Origin: an uncultured Paracoccaceae bacterium
Lineage (GTDB): Bacteria > Pseudomonadota > Alphaproteobacteria > Rhodobacterales > Rhodobacteraceae
Length of the DNA stretch: 64,000 nucleotides
Direction: 5' to 3'
Assembly: GCA_947500775.1 (NCBI GenBank)
Contig: CANMTD010000002.1
Coordinates: forward strand, 372,001 to 436,000
Part shown: positions 41,831 to 50,186 of the stretch, piece by piece
Layout of the letters: each line of letters begins with the position of its first letter
Position numbering within the stretch: the first letter of the stretch is position 1
Made by a program: the position numbers and the translations under genes
Notes under the pieces: generated by a model
Seen by the model: the letters and a program-made list of their open reading frames with translations, nothing else
Database searches by the model: none
Told to the model about the DNA's origin: nothing

Positions 41831-42619
41831 ATGGTGACAAGATTTTTCGCAAGCGGGGCTCTGTGTTGCCTGCTGGGCAGCGGGATGGCGCAGGCGGTTC
41901 CGGTGACCATGACCTTCGATTTTGACACTCAGCCCTTGGATATCTGCGAAAGCCGTGCATCGCAGGGCGGCGTGACCGCCCAGATGCCGAACCAGTGCTT
42001 TTACGGGATCGCCGCCGAGAATGTCGTTCTGGGCGATGACGGTTTGTACAATCACGCGACCGTAACCGTGGCCGAAGGGCAGGTTTTTGATCTGATCGCG
42101 GCGGATTTGTCGGGCATTTCCCGCATCGACCGTATCGATGCCCGTGCCGCAGATGAATATGCCGCGCTTTATGACACATTAACTCCGGTCGAAAAGATGC
42201 GGTTCGATATGGGCGATTGGCCGGTCGATCTGCTGGCGGATAATTCCAGTTACACTGCCGAAACCGACCCGCTGAGCGGCCTTCTGGTGCAGGGGTTTCT
42301 GGGCGATACGCTGATCGCCAGCCAATTGTTCACCACAAGTGGCGTGGGCCTTGCCTTCGCGCCCGAATTTGCCGGTCTGGACCGCGCGGTTTTCACCGCC
42401 ACCAACGGTGCCGGATTGCTGGGCTTTGGCGGGCTGGTGTCGACCGCGACCAAGGACGGCTATTATTACGCCTGCGAAGGCCGCTGCGTCGGCGCGGAAT
42501 ACGACAACCTGTTGCTGGATGTGCGCGCCGTGGCTGTCCCGCTGCCGGCCAGCGGCATTGCCCTGCTGACCGGTGTGGTGATCCTTGGGGCCGCGCGGCG
42601 CCGCAGACGGCGGGGCTAG
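41831..42619 (+). CDS. VPLPA-CTERM sorting domain-containing exported protein
   Basis: A 262-residue protein with an N-terminal signal peptide (FFASGALCCLLGSGMAQA) and a C-terminal VPLPASG, hydrophobic helix and RRRRRR tail, the VPLPA-CTERM exosortase-sorting signal. The body is acidic and rich in beta-strand patterns with cysteine pairs (ICES, NQCF, ACEGRC). It is presumed secreted or surface-anchored; function unknown. A GGGAGAG ribosome-binding site precedes the ATG at 41831. The stop overlaps the convergent ornithine cyclodeaminase stop. Confidence 0.85.
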   Translation: MVTRFFASGALCCLLGSGMAQAVPVTMTFDFDTQPLDICESRASQGGVTAQMPNQCFYGIAAENVVLGDDGLYNHATVTVAEGQVFDLIAADLSGISRIDRIDARAADEYAALYDTLTPVEKMRFDMGDWPVDLLADNSSYTAETDPLSGLLVQGFLGDTLIASQLFTTSGVGLAFAPEFAGLDRAVFTATNGAGLLGFGGLVSTATKDGYYYACEGRCVGAEYDNLLLDVRAVAVPLPASGIALLTGVVILGAARRRRRRG

Positions 42620-43674
42620 GCCCCCGGCGCGGCGCGCTGCACCATCCCGAACAGGTCGCGCGGATCGTCGGGATCGGCCAGCATATCCAGTTGAATGCAG
42701 AACCCGGTGTCGGCCAGCCGGTCCCGGACATAGCGCAGGGCGGAAAAATCCTCGATCGCGAAGCCGACGCTGTCGAACAGCGTGATCTGGCGGTCGTCGG
42801 TGCGGCCTTTGGCAGCGCCCGAAATCACCTGCCACATCTCGGTCACCGGATGGGTTTCGTCCAACTGCTGAATCTCGCCCTCGATCCGGGTCTGGGGCGG
42901 GAATTCCACAAAGATATCAGAGCGTAACAGGATATCGCGGTGCAATTCGGTCTTGCCGGGGCAATCGCCGCCGATGGCGTTGATATGCACGCCGCTGCCG
43001 ACCATGTTGTCGGTCAGGATCGTGGCATATTGCTTGTCGGCGGTGCAGGTGGTGATGATCTGCGCGCCCTCCATCGCCTCTTGCGCCGATCCGCAGGACA
43101 CGACGCTCATCCCGTGCCCCGCCAGATTGCGCGCGGCCTTGGCGGTGGCCGCCGGGTCGGTGTCGTAAAGCCGCACCTGATCGATGCCGCAGACCGCCTT
43201 GAAGGCCAGCGACTGGAATTCAGACTGCGCGCCATTGCCGATCATCGCCATCGTGGTGGCACCCCTGGGGGCCAGATGTTTGGCCACCATGGCCGAGGTG
43301 GCGGCGGTGCGCAGGGCGGTCAGGATCGTCATTTCGCTGAGCAAAACCGGATAGCCGGTGTTCACATCGGCCAAAAGCCCAAAGGCGGTCACGGTTTGCA
43401 GCCCGTCTTTCGTGTTCTTGGGGTGGCCGTTGACGTATTTGAACCCGTAAACTTCGCCGTCCGAAGTCGGCATCAGCTCGATCACGCCCTCGGCCGAATG
43501 CGAGGCGACGCGCGGGGTTTTGTCGAACAGCTCCCACCGGCGGAAATCATCTTCGATATAGCGGGCCAGATCCTTCAGCATCGGTTCAATGCCGATGTGA
43601 TGGATCAGTTTCATCATGTGATCGACGCTGACAAAGGGCACCAGCGCCAGGTCCGAAGGGTTGGTTTGGGTCAT
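42616..43674 (-). CDS. ocd: Ornithine cyclodeaminase
   Basis: A 352-residue member of the ornithine cyclodeaminase/mu-crystallin family, converting ornithine to proline and ammonia. Family motifs include the NAD-binding AMIGNGAQSEFQSLAF and INAIGGDCPGKTELH, and the substrate residues in GFKYVNGHPKNT. Downstream of arginase on the same strand; together they form arginine to proline. The stop overlaps the stop of the VPLPA-CTERM gene. Confidence 0.93.
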   Translation of the reverse strand: MTQTNPSDLALVPFVSVDHMMKLIHHIGIEPMLKDLARYIEDDFRRWELFDKTPRVASHSAEGVIELMPTSDGEVYGFKYVNGHPKNTKDGLQTVTAFGLLADVNTGYPVLLSEMTILTALRTAATSAMVAKHLAPRGATTMAMIGNGAQSEFQSLAFKAVCGIDQVRLYDTDPAATAKAARNLAGHGMSVVSCGSAQEAMEGAQIITTCTADKQYATILTDNMVGSGVHINAIGGDCPGKTELHRDILLRSDIFVEFPPQTRIEGEIQQLDETHPVTEMWQVISGAAKGRTDDRQITLFDSVGFAIEDFSALRYVRDRLADTGFCIQLDMLADPDDPRDLFGMVQRAAPGA

Positions 43675-43695
43675 GGGGGCCTCTTGCGGGTTGGA

Positions 43696-44625
43696 TCAGC
43701 CAAAGCTGTGGGTGGGGCGGTCGAACACTTTGCGCCCCATCAGGGATGCGGTCAGATCGACCATCAGCGACGCGGTGCGCCCGCGTTCGTCCAGAAACGG
43801 GTTCAGCTCGACCAGATCAAGCGATGTGGCAAGGCCGCTGTCGTGCAGAATCTCCATCACCAGATGCGCCTCGCGCACGGTGGCGCCGCCGGGCACGGTG
43901 GTGCCCACGGCCGGTGCGACCATCGGGTCCAGAAAATCGACATCCAGCGACACATGCAGCAACCCGTTGGCGGCGCGGACCCGGTCCAGAAAGGTGTTCA
44001 GCGGGGCGACGATGCCGTTTTCGTCGATGGCGCGCATGTCGTGGATCACCAGATCGCGTTCGACCAATGCGGCACGTTCCGCCGCATCCACCGACCGCAG
44101 ACCGAACAGGCAGACCTGATTTTCGGGCACGATGGCGGGCAGGGCGGGGAACATCCCGAACCCGTCGCGCCCTGTGACATAGCCCACCGGCGTGCCGTGC
44201 AGATTGCCGCTGTCGGTGGTGTCGGGGGTGTGAAAATCGCTGTGGGCGTCCAGCCACAGCACGAAAAGCGGCCGATCCACGGATTTGGCGTGCGCCGCAA
44301 CCCCGGCAACGGTGCCCAGCGACAGGCTGTGATCGCCGCCCAGAAAGATCGGGAACCCGGCGCGCATCGCGTCGCGCGCGGCGGGGATCAGCGCCTCGGT
44401 CCAGGCGACGGTTTCGGCCAGTGCGTGCAGCGCCGGGTTTGCGCCGGTCACATCGCGCAGGGGGGCGGGCGTGATATTGCCCAGATCGCGCGCGGGGGCG
44501 CCCAGTTCGGCCAATGTGTCGGCCAGACCGGCGGTGCGATAGGCGTCCGGCCCCATCAGGCAGCCCATGTTGCGCTTGCCGCTGTCAACCGGCGCGCCAA
44601 GAAGAATGCTGTGGGTCTGGGTCAT
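43696..44625 (-). CDS. rocF: Arginase
   Basis: A 309-residue binuclear manganese hydrolase making ornithine and urea from arginine. Metal motifs are GGDHSLSLG, LDAHSDFHTP (three ligands) and SLDVDFLDPMVAP. The ATG at 44625 is chosen on motif spacing (starts MTQTHSILLGAPVDSG). An in-frame ATG at 44667 adds an unlikely extension. 21 bp before the ornithine cyclodeaminase gene. Divergent from an Lrp-type regulator. Confidence 0.93.
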   Translation of the reverse strand: MTQTHSILLGAPVDSGKRNMGCLMGPDAYRTAGLADTLAELGAPARDLGNITPAPLRDVTGANPALHALAETVAWTEALIPAARDAMRAGFPIFLGGDHSLSLGTVAGVAAHAKSVDRPLFVLWLDAHSDFHTPDTTDSGNLHGTPVGYVTGRDGFGMFPALPAIVPENQVCLFGLRSVDAAERAALVERDLVIHDMRAIDENGIVAPLNTFLDRVRAANGLLHVSLDVDFLDPMVAPAVGTTVPGGATVREAHLVMEILHDSGLATSLDLVELNPFLDERGRTASLMVDLTASLMGRKVFDRPTHSFG

Positions 44626-44710
44626 GCGGGCGGTCCTGTGCAAATGCGTTCGCCCCTCTGAAACCACCTATTCCGGTTGAAATTAACCCGGTATTTTGAT
44701 CATTATGACC

Positions 44711-44729
44711 TGTAATTGATCGAATTGCA
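44711..44729. promoter_or_regulatory. 19-bp palindrome in the arginase/Lrp intergenic region
   Basis: TGTAATTGATCGAATTGCA has 7-bp arms (TGTAATT / AATTGCA, one mismatch) around GATCG. It lies 17 bp before the Lrp-type start and 85 bp before the arginase start. A near-identical copy (18 of 19) lies at 49349-49367. Lrp/AsnC operators are typically AT-rich imperfect palindromes, so this is a likely binding site for the adjacent regulator. Confidence 0.6.
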
Positions 44730-44746
44730 CAATCAGGACTGTCGAT

Positions 44747-45181
44747 ATGGACGAAACCGATCAACGCCTGCTGGCCGCCCTGCGCGATGACGCACGGGCG
44801 TCGCTGTCTGATCTGGCGATGGCATTGGGGCTGTCACGCGCCACGGTGCGCAGCCGGATGGAAAAGCTGACCACCTCGGGCGAAATTCAGGGATATACGG
44901 TGGTGACGCGCCACGATGTCGTGCAATCGCCGGTGCGGGGGCTGATGATGCTGGCGATACAGGGGCAGGGCGCGGAACGGATCAGGCGGCATCTGTTTCG
45001 CTGGCCCGCCGTACGCGCGGTGCATTCCACCAATGGCAAATGGGATCTGCTGGTCGAGCTTGGCACCGACACGCTGGAGGCATTGGACAAGGTGCTGTTC
45101 GAAATCAGGCGGCTGGATGGGATACAATCCAGCGAAACCAGCCTGCTGCTGAGCACACAGCGCCCGACCCGCAGCCGGTGA
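44747..45181 (+). CDS. Lrp/AsnC-family transcriptional regulator
   Basis: A 144-residue regulator. The N-terminal winged helix reads DETDQRLLAALRDDARASLSDLAMALGLSRATVRSRMEKL; the C-terminal RAM domain (about residues 62-140) binds amino acids. Divergent from arginase and ornithine cyclodeaminase, so it probably controls arginine catabolism in response to arginine or ornithine. The stop directly abuts the dsbB stop on the other strand. Confidence 0.93.
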   Translation: MDETDQRLLAALRDDARASLSDLAMALGLSRATVRSRMEKLTTSGEIQGYTVVTRHDVVQSPVRGLMMLAIQGQGAERIRRHLFRWPAVRAVHSTNGKWDLLVELGTDTLEALDKVLFEIRRLDGIQSSETSLLLSTQRPTRSR

Positions 45182-45649
45182 TCAGGCCTGGGCCCGGGCC
45201 GCCAGCAACCACAGCCCGACCAGCATCAGCGACAGCACCCCGTTCCACCCGGCCATCGACAGGCCCATCAGATCCCACACGATCTCGTCGCACATGACGA
45301 CCGGGGCGGCTGTATCAAGGTTCAGCAGATCAGCCCCGGACAACCCGCCCAGACTTGCGCCGCTGCCGGCGCAGGAACTCGGACCCTCCCACCATTTTTG
45401 CTCGACCCCTGCGTGGTAAACCCCGATCAGCGCGGTGGTCAGCGCAGCCGCCGCCCCCAGCAAGGGCAGCAGGGCACCGGGGCGGCTGAGCGCGGTCAGA
45501 CCGATCACAATTGCCGCGGCATGGGGCCAGCGTTGCCAAAGGCACAGCTGACAGGGGGGAAGCCCGCCGAAATATTGAAAGGCGAATGCGCCCAGCAACA
45601 GGATCAGGGAGCCGCCGGTCGCCAAAAGGATCAGGTTTTTCCGCGTCAT
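45182..45649 (-). CDS. dsbB: Disulfide bond formation protein B
   Basis: A 155-residue four-helix membrane protein re-oxidising DsbA. The first redox pair is in GGLPPCQLCLWQRWPH, the second pair is formed by SSCAG and VMCDEI. Overlaps the upstream DedA-type gene (ATGA, 45646-45649). Abuts the Lrp-type gene. Confidence 0.9.
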   Translation of the reverse strand: MTRKNLILLATGGSLILLLGAFAFQYFGGLPPCQLCLWQRWPHAAAIVIGLTALSRPGALLPLLGAAAALTTALIGVYHAGVEQKWWEGPSSCAGSGASLGGLSGADLLNLDTAAPVVMCDEIVWDLMGLSMAGWNGVLSLMLVGLWLLAARAQA

Positions 45650-46224
45650 AGGTATTTCACCAGCACAAAGGCGCCCAAAAGAATCACGACAAAGAGCGTG
45701 AACAATATCCCCAGACGCCGTTCGATAAAATCACGAATGGGTGCGCCAAATTTCCACAGCAGCGCGGCCAGCACAAAAAACCGCAAGCCCCGCGCGACGA
45801 TGCTGGCCACGATGAAAACGCCAAGGTTCAGCCCGGTCGATCCCGACAGGATGGTGATGACCTTATAGGGAAAGGGCGTGACGCCCGCGACCAGAACCGC
45901 CCATGCGCCCCAGTCGTTATAGCGTTCGCGGAACGTGTCGAAATAGGCGTCCTTGCCGTAGAACTCCAGCATCGGGCGGCCCACGCTTTCGAACAGCCCA
46001 TAGCCGATGTAATAGCCCAGCAATCCGCCCAGCACAGAGGCGACCAGCGCCACGCCCGCGATCAGCCAGGCCCGCGACGGGCGCGCAATGATCATCGGGA
46101 TCATCAGCACATCGGGCGGGATCGGAAAGACCGAACTTTCGATGAAGGCAATAAACGCCAGCGCCCAAAGCGCATGACGGCTTTCGGCCAGCGAAATTAC
46201 CCAGGCGTATATTTTGCGGATCAT
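45646..46224 (-). CDS. DedA/YqaA-type SNARE-associated (VTT) membrane protein
   Basis: A 192-residue VTT-domain protein: AFIAFIESSVFPIPPDVLMIPM (family glutamate and proline region), LGGLLGYYIGYGLFESVGRP, GVTPFPYKVITILSGSTGLN, and C-terminal helices. Members move lipid carriers or maintain membrane potential; specific role unknown. The ATG at 46224 is used; a longer start at 46260 adds an implausible extension. Divergent from the metallopeptidase gene. Confidence 0.88.
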   Translation of the reverse strand: MIRKIYAWVISLAESRHALWALAFIAFIESSVFPIPPDVLMIPMIIARPSRAWLIAGVALVASVLGGLLGYYIGYGLFESVGRPMLEFYGKDAYFDTFRERYNDWGAWAVLVAGVTPFPYKVITILSGSTGLNLGVFIVASIVARGLRFFVLAALLWKFGAPIRDFIERRLGILFTLFVVILLGAFVLVKYL

Positions 46225-46352
46225 TCTGCCTTGCCCCGTTTTATTGGGCCCATGCAACACGGCGTGCCCGCCTCGTCAAGCGATAGGGGTTTTGCAAATC
46301 GCAATAAATGCGTATTCAGGGGCCGGATAAATGTGTCTTAGAGGGTATCACC

Positions 46353-47198
46353 ATGAAATGGCGGGGACGGCGCGGAAGCCGGAACATCGAGGATCGGCGC
46401 GGGCGCGGCGGCGCAAAGGCAGGCGGCATTGGCGGGATCGGCCTGCTGGCTTTGCTGGCGATCGGGTATTTCATGGGGGTCGATGTGACGCCTTTGTTGC
46501 AGGATGCGGGCGGATCGTCGCGTTCGGGCGGCGGCGAGGTGACGGCGGCCGATCAGAAAGCGGGCGAATTCGTTTCGGTCGTTCTGGCCGATACCGAAGC
46601 CGTCTGGGGCGAGCTGTTCCCCAAACAACTGGGCCAGTCCTATCAGCCGCCGGTTCTGGTGCTGTTCAAGGGCGCGACCGCCTCGCCCTGCGGCGGGGCC
46701 AATGGCGCCTCGGGGCCGTTCTACTGCCCGGCGGATAAAAAGGCCTATCTGGACACGGATTTCTTTACCACGATGGAACGCCGCATGGGCGCGCATGGCG
46801 ATTTCGCCGCCGCCTATGTGGTCGCGCATGAGGTCGCCCACCACGTTCAGAACCAGATGGGCATTCTGGGGCAGGCCAATAAAATCCGCCAGACCGTCAG
46901 CCAGGAAGACAGCAACCAGATTTCGGTCCGGATCGAGCTTCAGGCCGATTGTTTTTCGGGCATCTGGGCGGCCAGGGTGGAACAGAAATTCGGGTCGATC
47001 GAACCGGGCGATATCGCCGAGGCGCTGAATGCCGCCAAACAGATCGGCGACGACACGCTGCAACGCAACGCAGGCCGCCGGCCGATGCCGCATACCTTTA
47101 CCCATGGCACCTCGGAACAGCGCCAGCGCTGGTTCGCCATCGGGTACAAGACCGGCGACATCAATGCCTGCAACACATTCGAGGCGCAAAGGCTTTGA
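46353..47198 (+). CDS. ypfJ: Neutral zinc metallopeptidase (YpfJ-type)
   Basis: A 281-residue protein of the Zn_peptidase family (PF04228). The basic, glycine-rich N-terminus (MKWRGRRGSRNIEDRRGRG) leads to one transmembrane helix (GGIGLLALLAIGYFMG). The HEVAHH zinc motif is in AAYVVAHEVAHHVQNQMG; the downstream Glu lies in RIELQADCFSGIWA. GAGGG precedes the ATG. Followed after 7 bp by the TRAP genes; the link is positional only. Confidence 0.92.
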   Translation: MKWRGRRGSRNIEDRRGRGGAKAGGIGGIGLLALLAIGYFMGVDVTPLLQDAGGSSRSGGGEVTAADQKAGEFVSVVLADTEAVWGELFPKQLGQSYQPPVLVLFKGATASPCGGANGASGPFYCPADKKAYLDTDFFTTMERRMGAHGDFAAAYVVAHEVAHHVQNQMGILGQANKIRQTVSQEDSNQISVRIELQADCFSGIWAARVEQKFGSIEPGDIAEALNAAKQIGDDTLQRNAGRRPMPHTFTHGTSEQRQRWFAIGYKTGDINACNTFEAQRL

Positions 47199-47205
47199 TC
47201 GCGCC

Positions 47206-47790
47206 ATGACCCTTGCACAAGGCGCCCAGCAACGCGTGGGCCGGGTTCTGGAGGGGCTGGCCCGCGGGCTGGCCTATTTCGGCGGTCTGTTGCTGGTCGC
47301 AATTGGCGTGATCACCGTCGCCTCGATCATCGGGCGGTCGCTGGCCGGGATCGGGCTGGGCCCGATCACCGGCGATTTCGAACTGGTCGAGGCGGGCTGC
47401 GCCATTGCGGTTTTCTGTTTCCTGCCGCTGACCCAGATGCGGCGCGCCCATGTGACGGTGGATATCCTCAGCCGGGCGTTGCCGCCGCGCGTGCAGGCCG
47501 GTTTGGGGTTTCTGGGCGATTGCGCGATCACACTGGCCAGCGGGGTCATCGGCTGGCGGCTGTGGCTGGGGTTCGGTGAAAAATTCCCCTATGGCTCTGA
47601 CGCGCTACGGGGGGCGTTGCAGATGGGCTATAAACCCTTTTACGCCGAAACCACCTATGATCTGCAACTGCCGCTCTGGATACCTTATGCATTGTCAGTG
47701 GCGGGCGCGGCCCTGTTCTTTCTGGTGTCGCTGTACACCATGTGGCGCAGCCTGAACTGGGTGCTGGCCGGGCGCGAGGGCGTGGCATGA
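47206..47790 (+). CDS. dctQ: TRAP transporter small permease (DctQ)
   Basis: A 194-residue four-helix membrane subunit of a tripartite ATP-independent periplasmic transporter. Segments ITVASIIGRSL, GDFELVEAGCAIAVFCFLPLTQMRRAHVTVD and YDLQLPLWIPYALSVAGA match the family. The stop overlaps the dctM ATG (ATGA). No periplasmic binding protein (DctP) gene is near, so the substrate is unknown and the binding subunit must be elsewhere. Confidence 0.92.
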   Translation: MTLAQGAQQRVGRVLEGLARGLAYFGGLLLVAIGVITVASIIGRSLAGIGLGPITGDFELVEAGCAIAVFCFLPLTQMRRAHVTVDILSRALPPRVQAGLGFLGDCAITLASGVIGWRLWLGFGEKFPYGSDALRGALQMGYKPFYAETTYDLQLPLWIPYALSVAGAALFFLVSLYTMWRSLNWVLAGREGVA

Positions 47791-49139
47791 CCGGGTTGGA
47801 ACTGGCGCTGGCCGGGTTTGCGGTGATGTTGCTGGCGATCTTTCTGCGCATCCCGATCGGGGCCGCGATGGGGATGACCGGCTTTGTCGGGACGTGGATT
47901 TTGCTGGGCACGCCGAATGCGCCGCTTAGCCAGTTGAAAACCCTGACCTATGACACGTTTTCCAGCTATTCGCTGTCGATTGTGCCGCTGTTCCTGCTGA
48001 TGGGGCAGTTCGCCACCAAATCGGGGATGAGTGCGGCGCTGTTTCAGGCGGCCTCCGATTGGCTGGGGCATCGCCGGGGCGGGGTGGCCATGGCCGCCGT
48101 CGGCGCCTGCGCCGGGTTCGGGGCGGTCTGCGGGTCATCGCTGGCCACGGCCTCGACCATGGGGCAGGTGGCGCTGCCGGAAATGCGCAAGCGCGGCTAT
48201 TCCGATGCGCTGGCCACCGGGGTTCTGGCGGCAGGCGGCACGCTGGGCATCCTGATCCCGCCGTCGATCATTCTGGTGATCTATGCGATCCTGACCCAGC
48301 AGAATATCGTCAAGATGTTCGCCGCCGCATTGATACCGGGGCTGTTGGCGGCCCTGGGCTATGTCCTGACCGTCATGATCTATGCGCGCGTCCGCCCCGA
48401 CGCCGCCCCGACCGGGCCGCGCGTGCCGTATCGCGCCCGGTTGCGCACGCTGGCGCGGACCTGGCCGGTGGTTCTGATCTTCGGGCTGGTGATGGGCGGG
48501 ATCGTCGGCGACTGGAACTGGGTCAAACCCGGGGTTCAGGCGCTGTTCACCCCCACCGAAGGCGCCGCCGTGGGGGCCATCGGCACCGGCATCTACGGGG
48601 TGGCGACCGGCGGGCTGAACTGGTCGGGGTTTCTGGACGCGCTGCTGGAAACCGCCACGGCCACGGCGATGATCTTTTTCATCGTGCTGGGCGCGCAGGT
48701 GTTCAATTCCTTCCTGGCCTATTCGCAGGCCCCGCAGGAGCTGGCCGCCTGGGTCACGGGGCAGGGGTTCGCGCCGATGGTGGTGCTATGCGCGATGTTG
48801 CTGTGTTATCTGGTCTTTGGCTGCGTGATGGACAGCCTCAGCATGATCCTGCTGACGGTGCCGGTGTTCTTTCCGATCCTGCAATCGCTGGATTTCGGAA
48901 TGACAGATGAGGCGGTGGCGATCTGGTTCGGGGTGCTGGCGCTGGTGGTGGTCGAGGTGGGGTTGATCACGCCGCCGGTGGGGCTGAACCTGTTCATCGT
49001 CAACGCCGTGGCCCGCGACATTCCGATTGCGCAGACCTATCGCGGGGTCGCGCCCTTTGTCGCCTCGGATCTGATCCGGATCGTCCTGATGCTGGCCTTT
49101 CCGGGGCTGACCCTGTGGCTGGTGCAACTTCTGTTCTAG
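47787..49139 (+). CDS. dctM: TRAP transporter large permease (DctM)
   Basis: A 450-residue TRAP transporter large subunit with about 12 helices. Motifs are PIGAAMGMTGFVGTW, SIVPLFLLMGQFA, GACAGFGAVCGSSLATASTMG, GTLGILIPPSIILVIYAILT, TPTEGAAVGAIG and ITPPVGLNLFIV. It couples sodium or proton gradients to organic-acid uptake. Overlaps dctQ. Followed by tRNA-Leu. Confidence 0.94.
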   Translation: MTGLELALAGFAVMLLAIFLRIPIGAAMGMTGFVGTWILLGTPNAPLSQLKTLTYDTFSSYSLSIVPLFLLMGQFATKSGMSAALFQAASDWLGHRRGGVAMAAVGACAGFGAVCGSSLATASTMGQVALPEMRKRGYSDALATGVLAAGGTLGILIPPSIILVIYAILTQQNIVKMFAAALIPGLLAALGYVLTVMIYARVRPDAAPTGPRVPYRARLRTLARTWPVVLIFGLVMGGIVGDWNWVKPGVQALFTPTEGAAVGAIGTGIYGVATGGLNWSGFLDALLETATATAMIFFIVLGAQVFNSFLAYSQAPQELAAWVTGQGFAPMVVLCAMLLCYLVFGCVMDSLSMILLTVPVFFPILQSLDFGMTDEAVAIWFGVLALVVVEVGLITPPVGLNLFIVNAVARDIPIAQTYRGVAPFVASDLIRIVLMLAFPGLTLWLVQLLF

Positions 49140-49185
49140 GGGGCGTTGACCCCGCCCGCGCGGCAGGCTAAACCGCGCGTCGCTG

Positions 49186-49271
49186 GCCCGAGTGGCGGAA
49201 TGGTAGACGCAGGGGATTCAAAATCCCCCGATGGTAACATCGTGAGAGTTCGAGTCTCTCCTCGGGCACCA
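49186..49271 (+). tRNA. tRNA-Leu (anticodon CAA)
   Basis: 86 nt. The acceptor stem GCCCGAG pairs with CTCGGGC. The anticodon loop reads TTCAAAA with anticodon CAA in the stem GGGGATTCAAAATCCCC. There is a long variable arm, T loop TTCGAGT, and an encoded CCA end (49269-49271) behind discriminator A. Reads UUG. It lies 46 bp after dctM. The following 0.9 kb is non-coding, which fits a former integration site, but I saw no repeat of the tRNA 3' end. Confidence 0.95.
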
Positions 49272-49348
49272 GCTTTCCAACAAATCTGATTCTCGCTTTG
49301 CAGACGCGTTTTTCGCGCTGGAATTGTGGCGAAGCTGCATGATTCGGG

Positions 49349-49367
49349 TGCAATTGATCGAATTGCA
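49349..49367. promoter_or_regulatory. Second copy of the 19-bp Lrp-type palindrome
   Basis: TGCAATTGATCGAATTGCA has perfect 7-bp arms (TGCAATT / AATTGCA) around GATCG. It matches 44711-44729 at 18 of 19 positions; when aligned in inverted orientation the flanking ATGACC / GGTCAT is also shared. No amino-acid gene lies next to it; the nearest are tRNA-Leu and, 820 bp away, the Hint gene. Confidence 0.55.
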
Positions 49368-49509
49368 GGTCATTGATGCCGAAACATAAACAACGCATTG
49401 GTCGGGATACCCGTAACAGACTGTTCACGAATTCAATATCTGGCCCCGAATTCACGTTTTTCGGAAACAGAGACAATAGCTTCGCCCGAATCTGCGGGTT
49501 TGGTTGAAC

Positions 49510-49529
49510 ACCTGTCTTTTAAGATAGGT
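49510..49529. promoter_or_regulatory. Lux-box-like 20-bp palindrome
   Basis: ACCTGTCTTTTAAGATAGGT pairs at 8 of 10 positions and has the length and ends (ACCTGT...A-AGGT) of the classical LuxR-type box. No luxI or luxR gene is in the window and it lies 657 bp before the Hint gene. The resemblance may be chance. Confidence 0.3.
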
Positions 49530-50186
49530 CTTGGCGCGCGTTATACCCCGCCTGATCCGTTGAAAGCGGTTTATTGTCCAGACAGGGGAAACAATAATGT
49601 GTTAACACCCGACGTGTTTACCGGTTGAAACCTAATCTGGGGGCTGCGGCGGCCTTAGTGCTGACACATTTCGGCCATTTTTTGCTTTTTTTGGCAAACG
49701 GATAGGCGTAAAAAAGGGTCACCCAGCTGGGGGGCACTCCCTGATTGTCTGCGGGGGCGGACTCACAAGGCGAAGCATCATTCAGATGCACCAAGCAGGC
49801 CGATACCGCGTATTTTTTGCGGCGAGGCCAACAGAACAACGCGGTTCAAATACGGTCCGGTGGATCGAAACGGATTGCGTGACACGTGTATTGTGTCGGT
49901 TTTGGCTTCATCGCCTGTGGATTGCGCACCTCGCAATAGATGCGCGGTGTGCGGACAGGGAACAATAGGTGTGAAACGTCCAGGCGGGTGCTTGGTGTGT
50001 GGTGTAAACGGTGGCTGAATTTACGTATCCAGTGGGAAGAGGGGATGTATCAACCTCGGACCGTTTCACACCTTTTGTTTTTCCAGCGGGGTATCGGCGA
50101 CAGCCGGTTCACGAATGGAATTGCGCATTGGCTGCGAATATTGGCCGCATCGAATGTGGTTTAGGTAACGGGTGAGGGAACGCTAT

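Larger units (their letters stand above)
49272..50186. other. Non-coding region between tRNA-Leu and the Hint gene, rich in palindromes
   Basis: 915 bp without a convincing gene. Every open frame is short, lacks a good ribosome-binding site or overlaps the tRNA. It looks less GC-rich than the flanks and contains several palindromes: 49349-49367 (copy of the Lrp-type site), 49510-49529 (lux-box-like), arms 49571-49577 and 49591-49597 (TTATTGT / ACAATAA), and 49599-49608 (GTGTTAACAC). It could be a long regulatory leader or the remains of a decayed gene or integrated element. Confidence 0.6.

Noticed and set aside
49168-49476. 102-codon minus-strand frame
   Set aside because: It reads through tRNA-Leu and has no ribosome-binding site or family.
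49940-50164. 74-codon plus-strand frame before the Hint gene
   Set aside because: Weak start, odd composition and no domain; could be a decayed remnant but not supportable as a gene.
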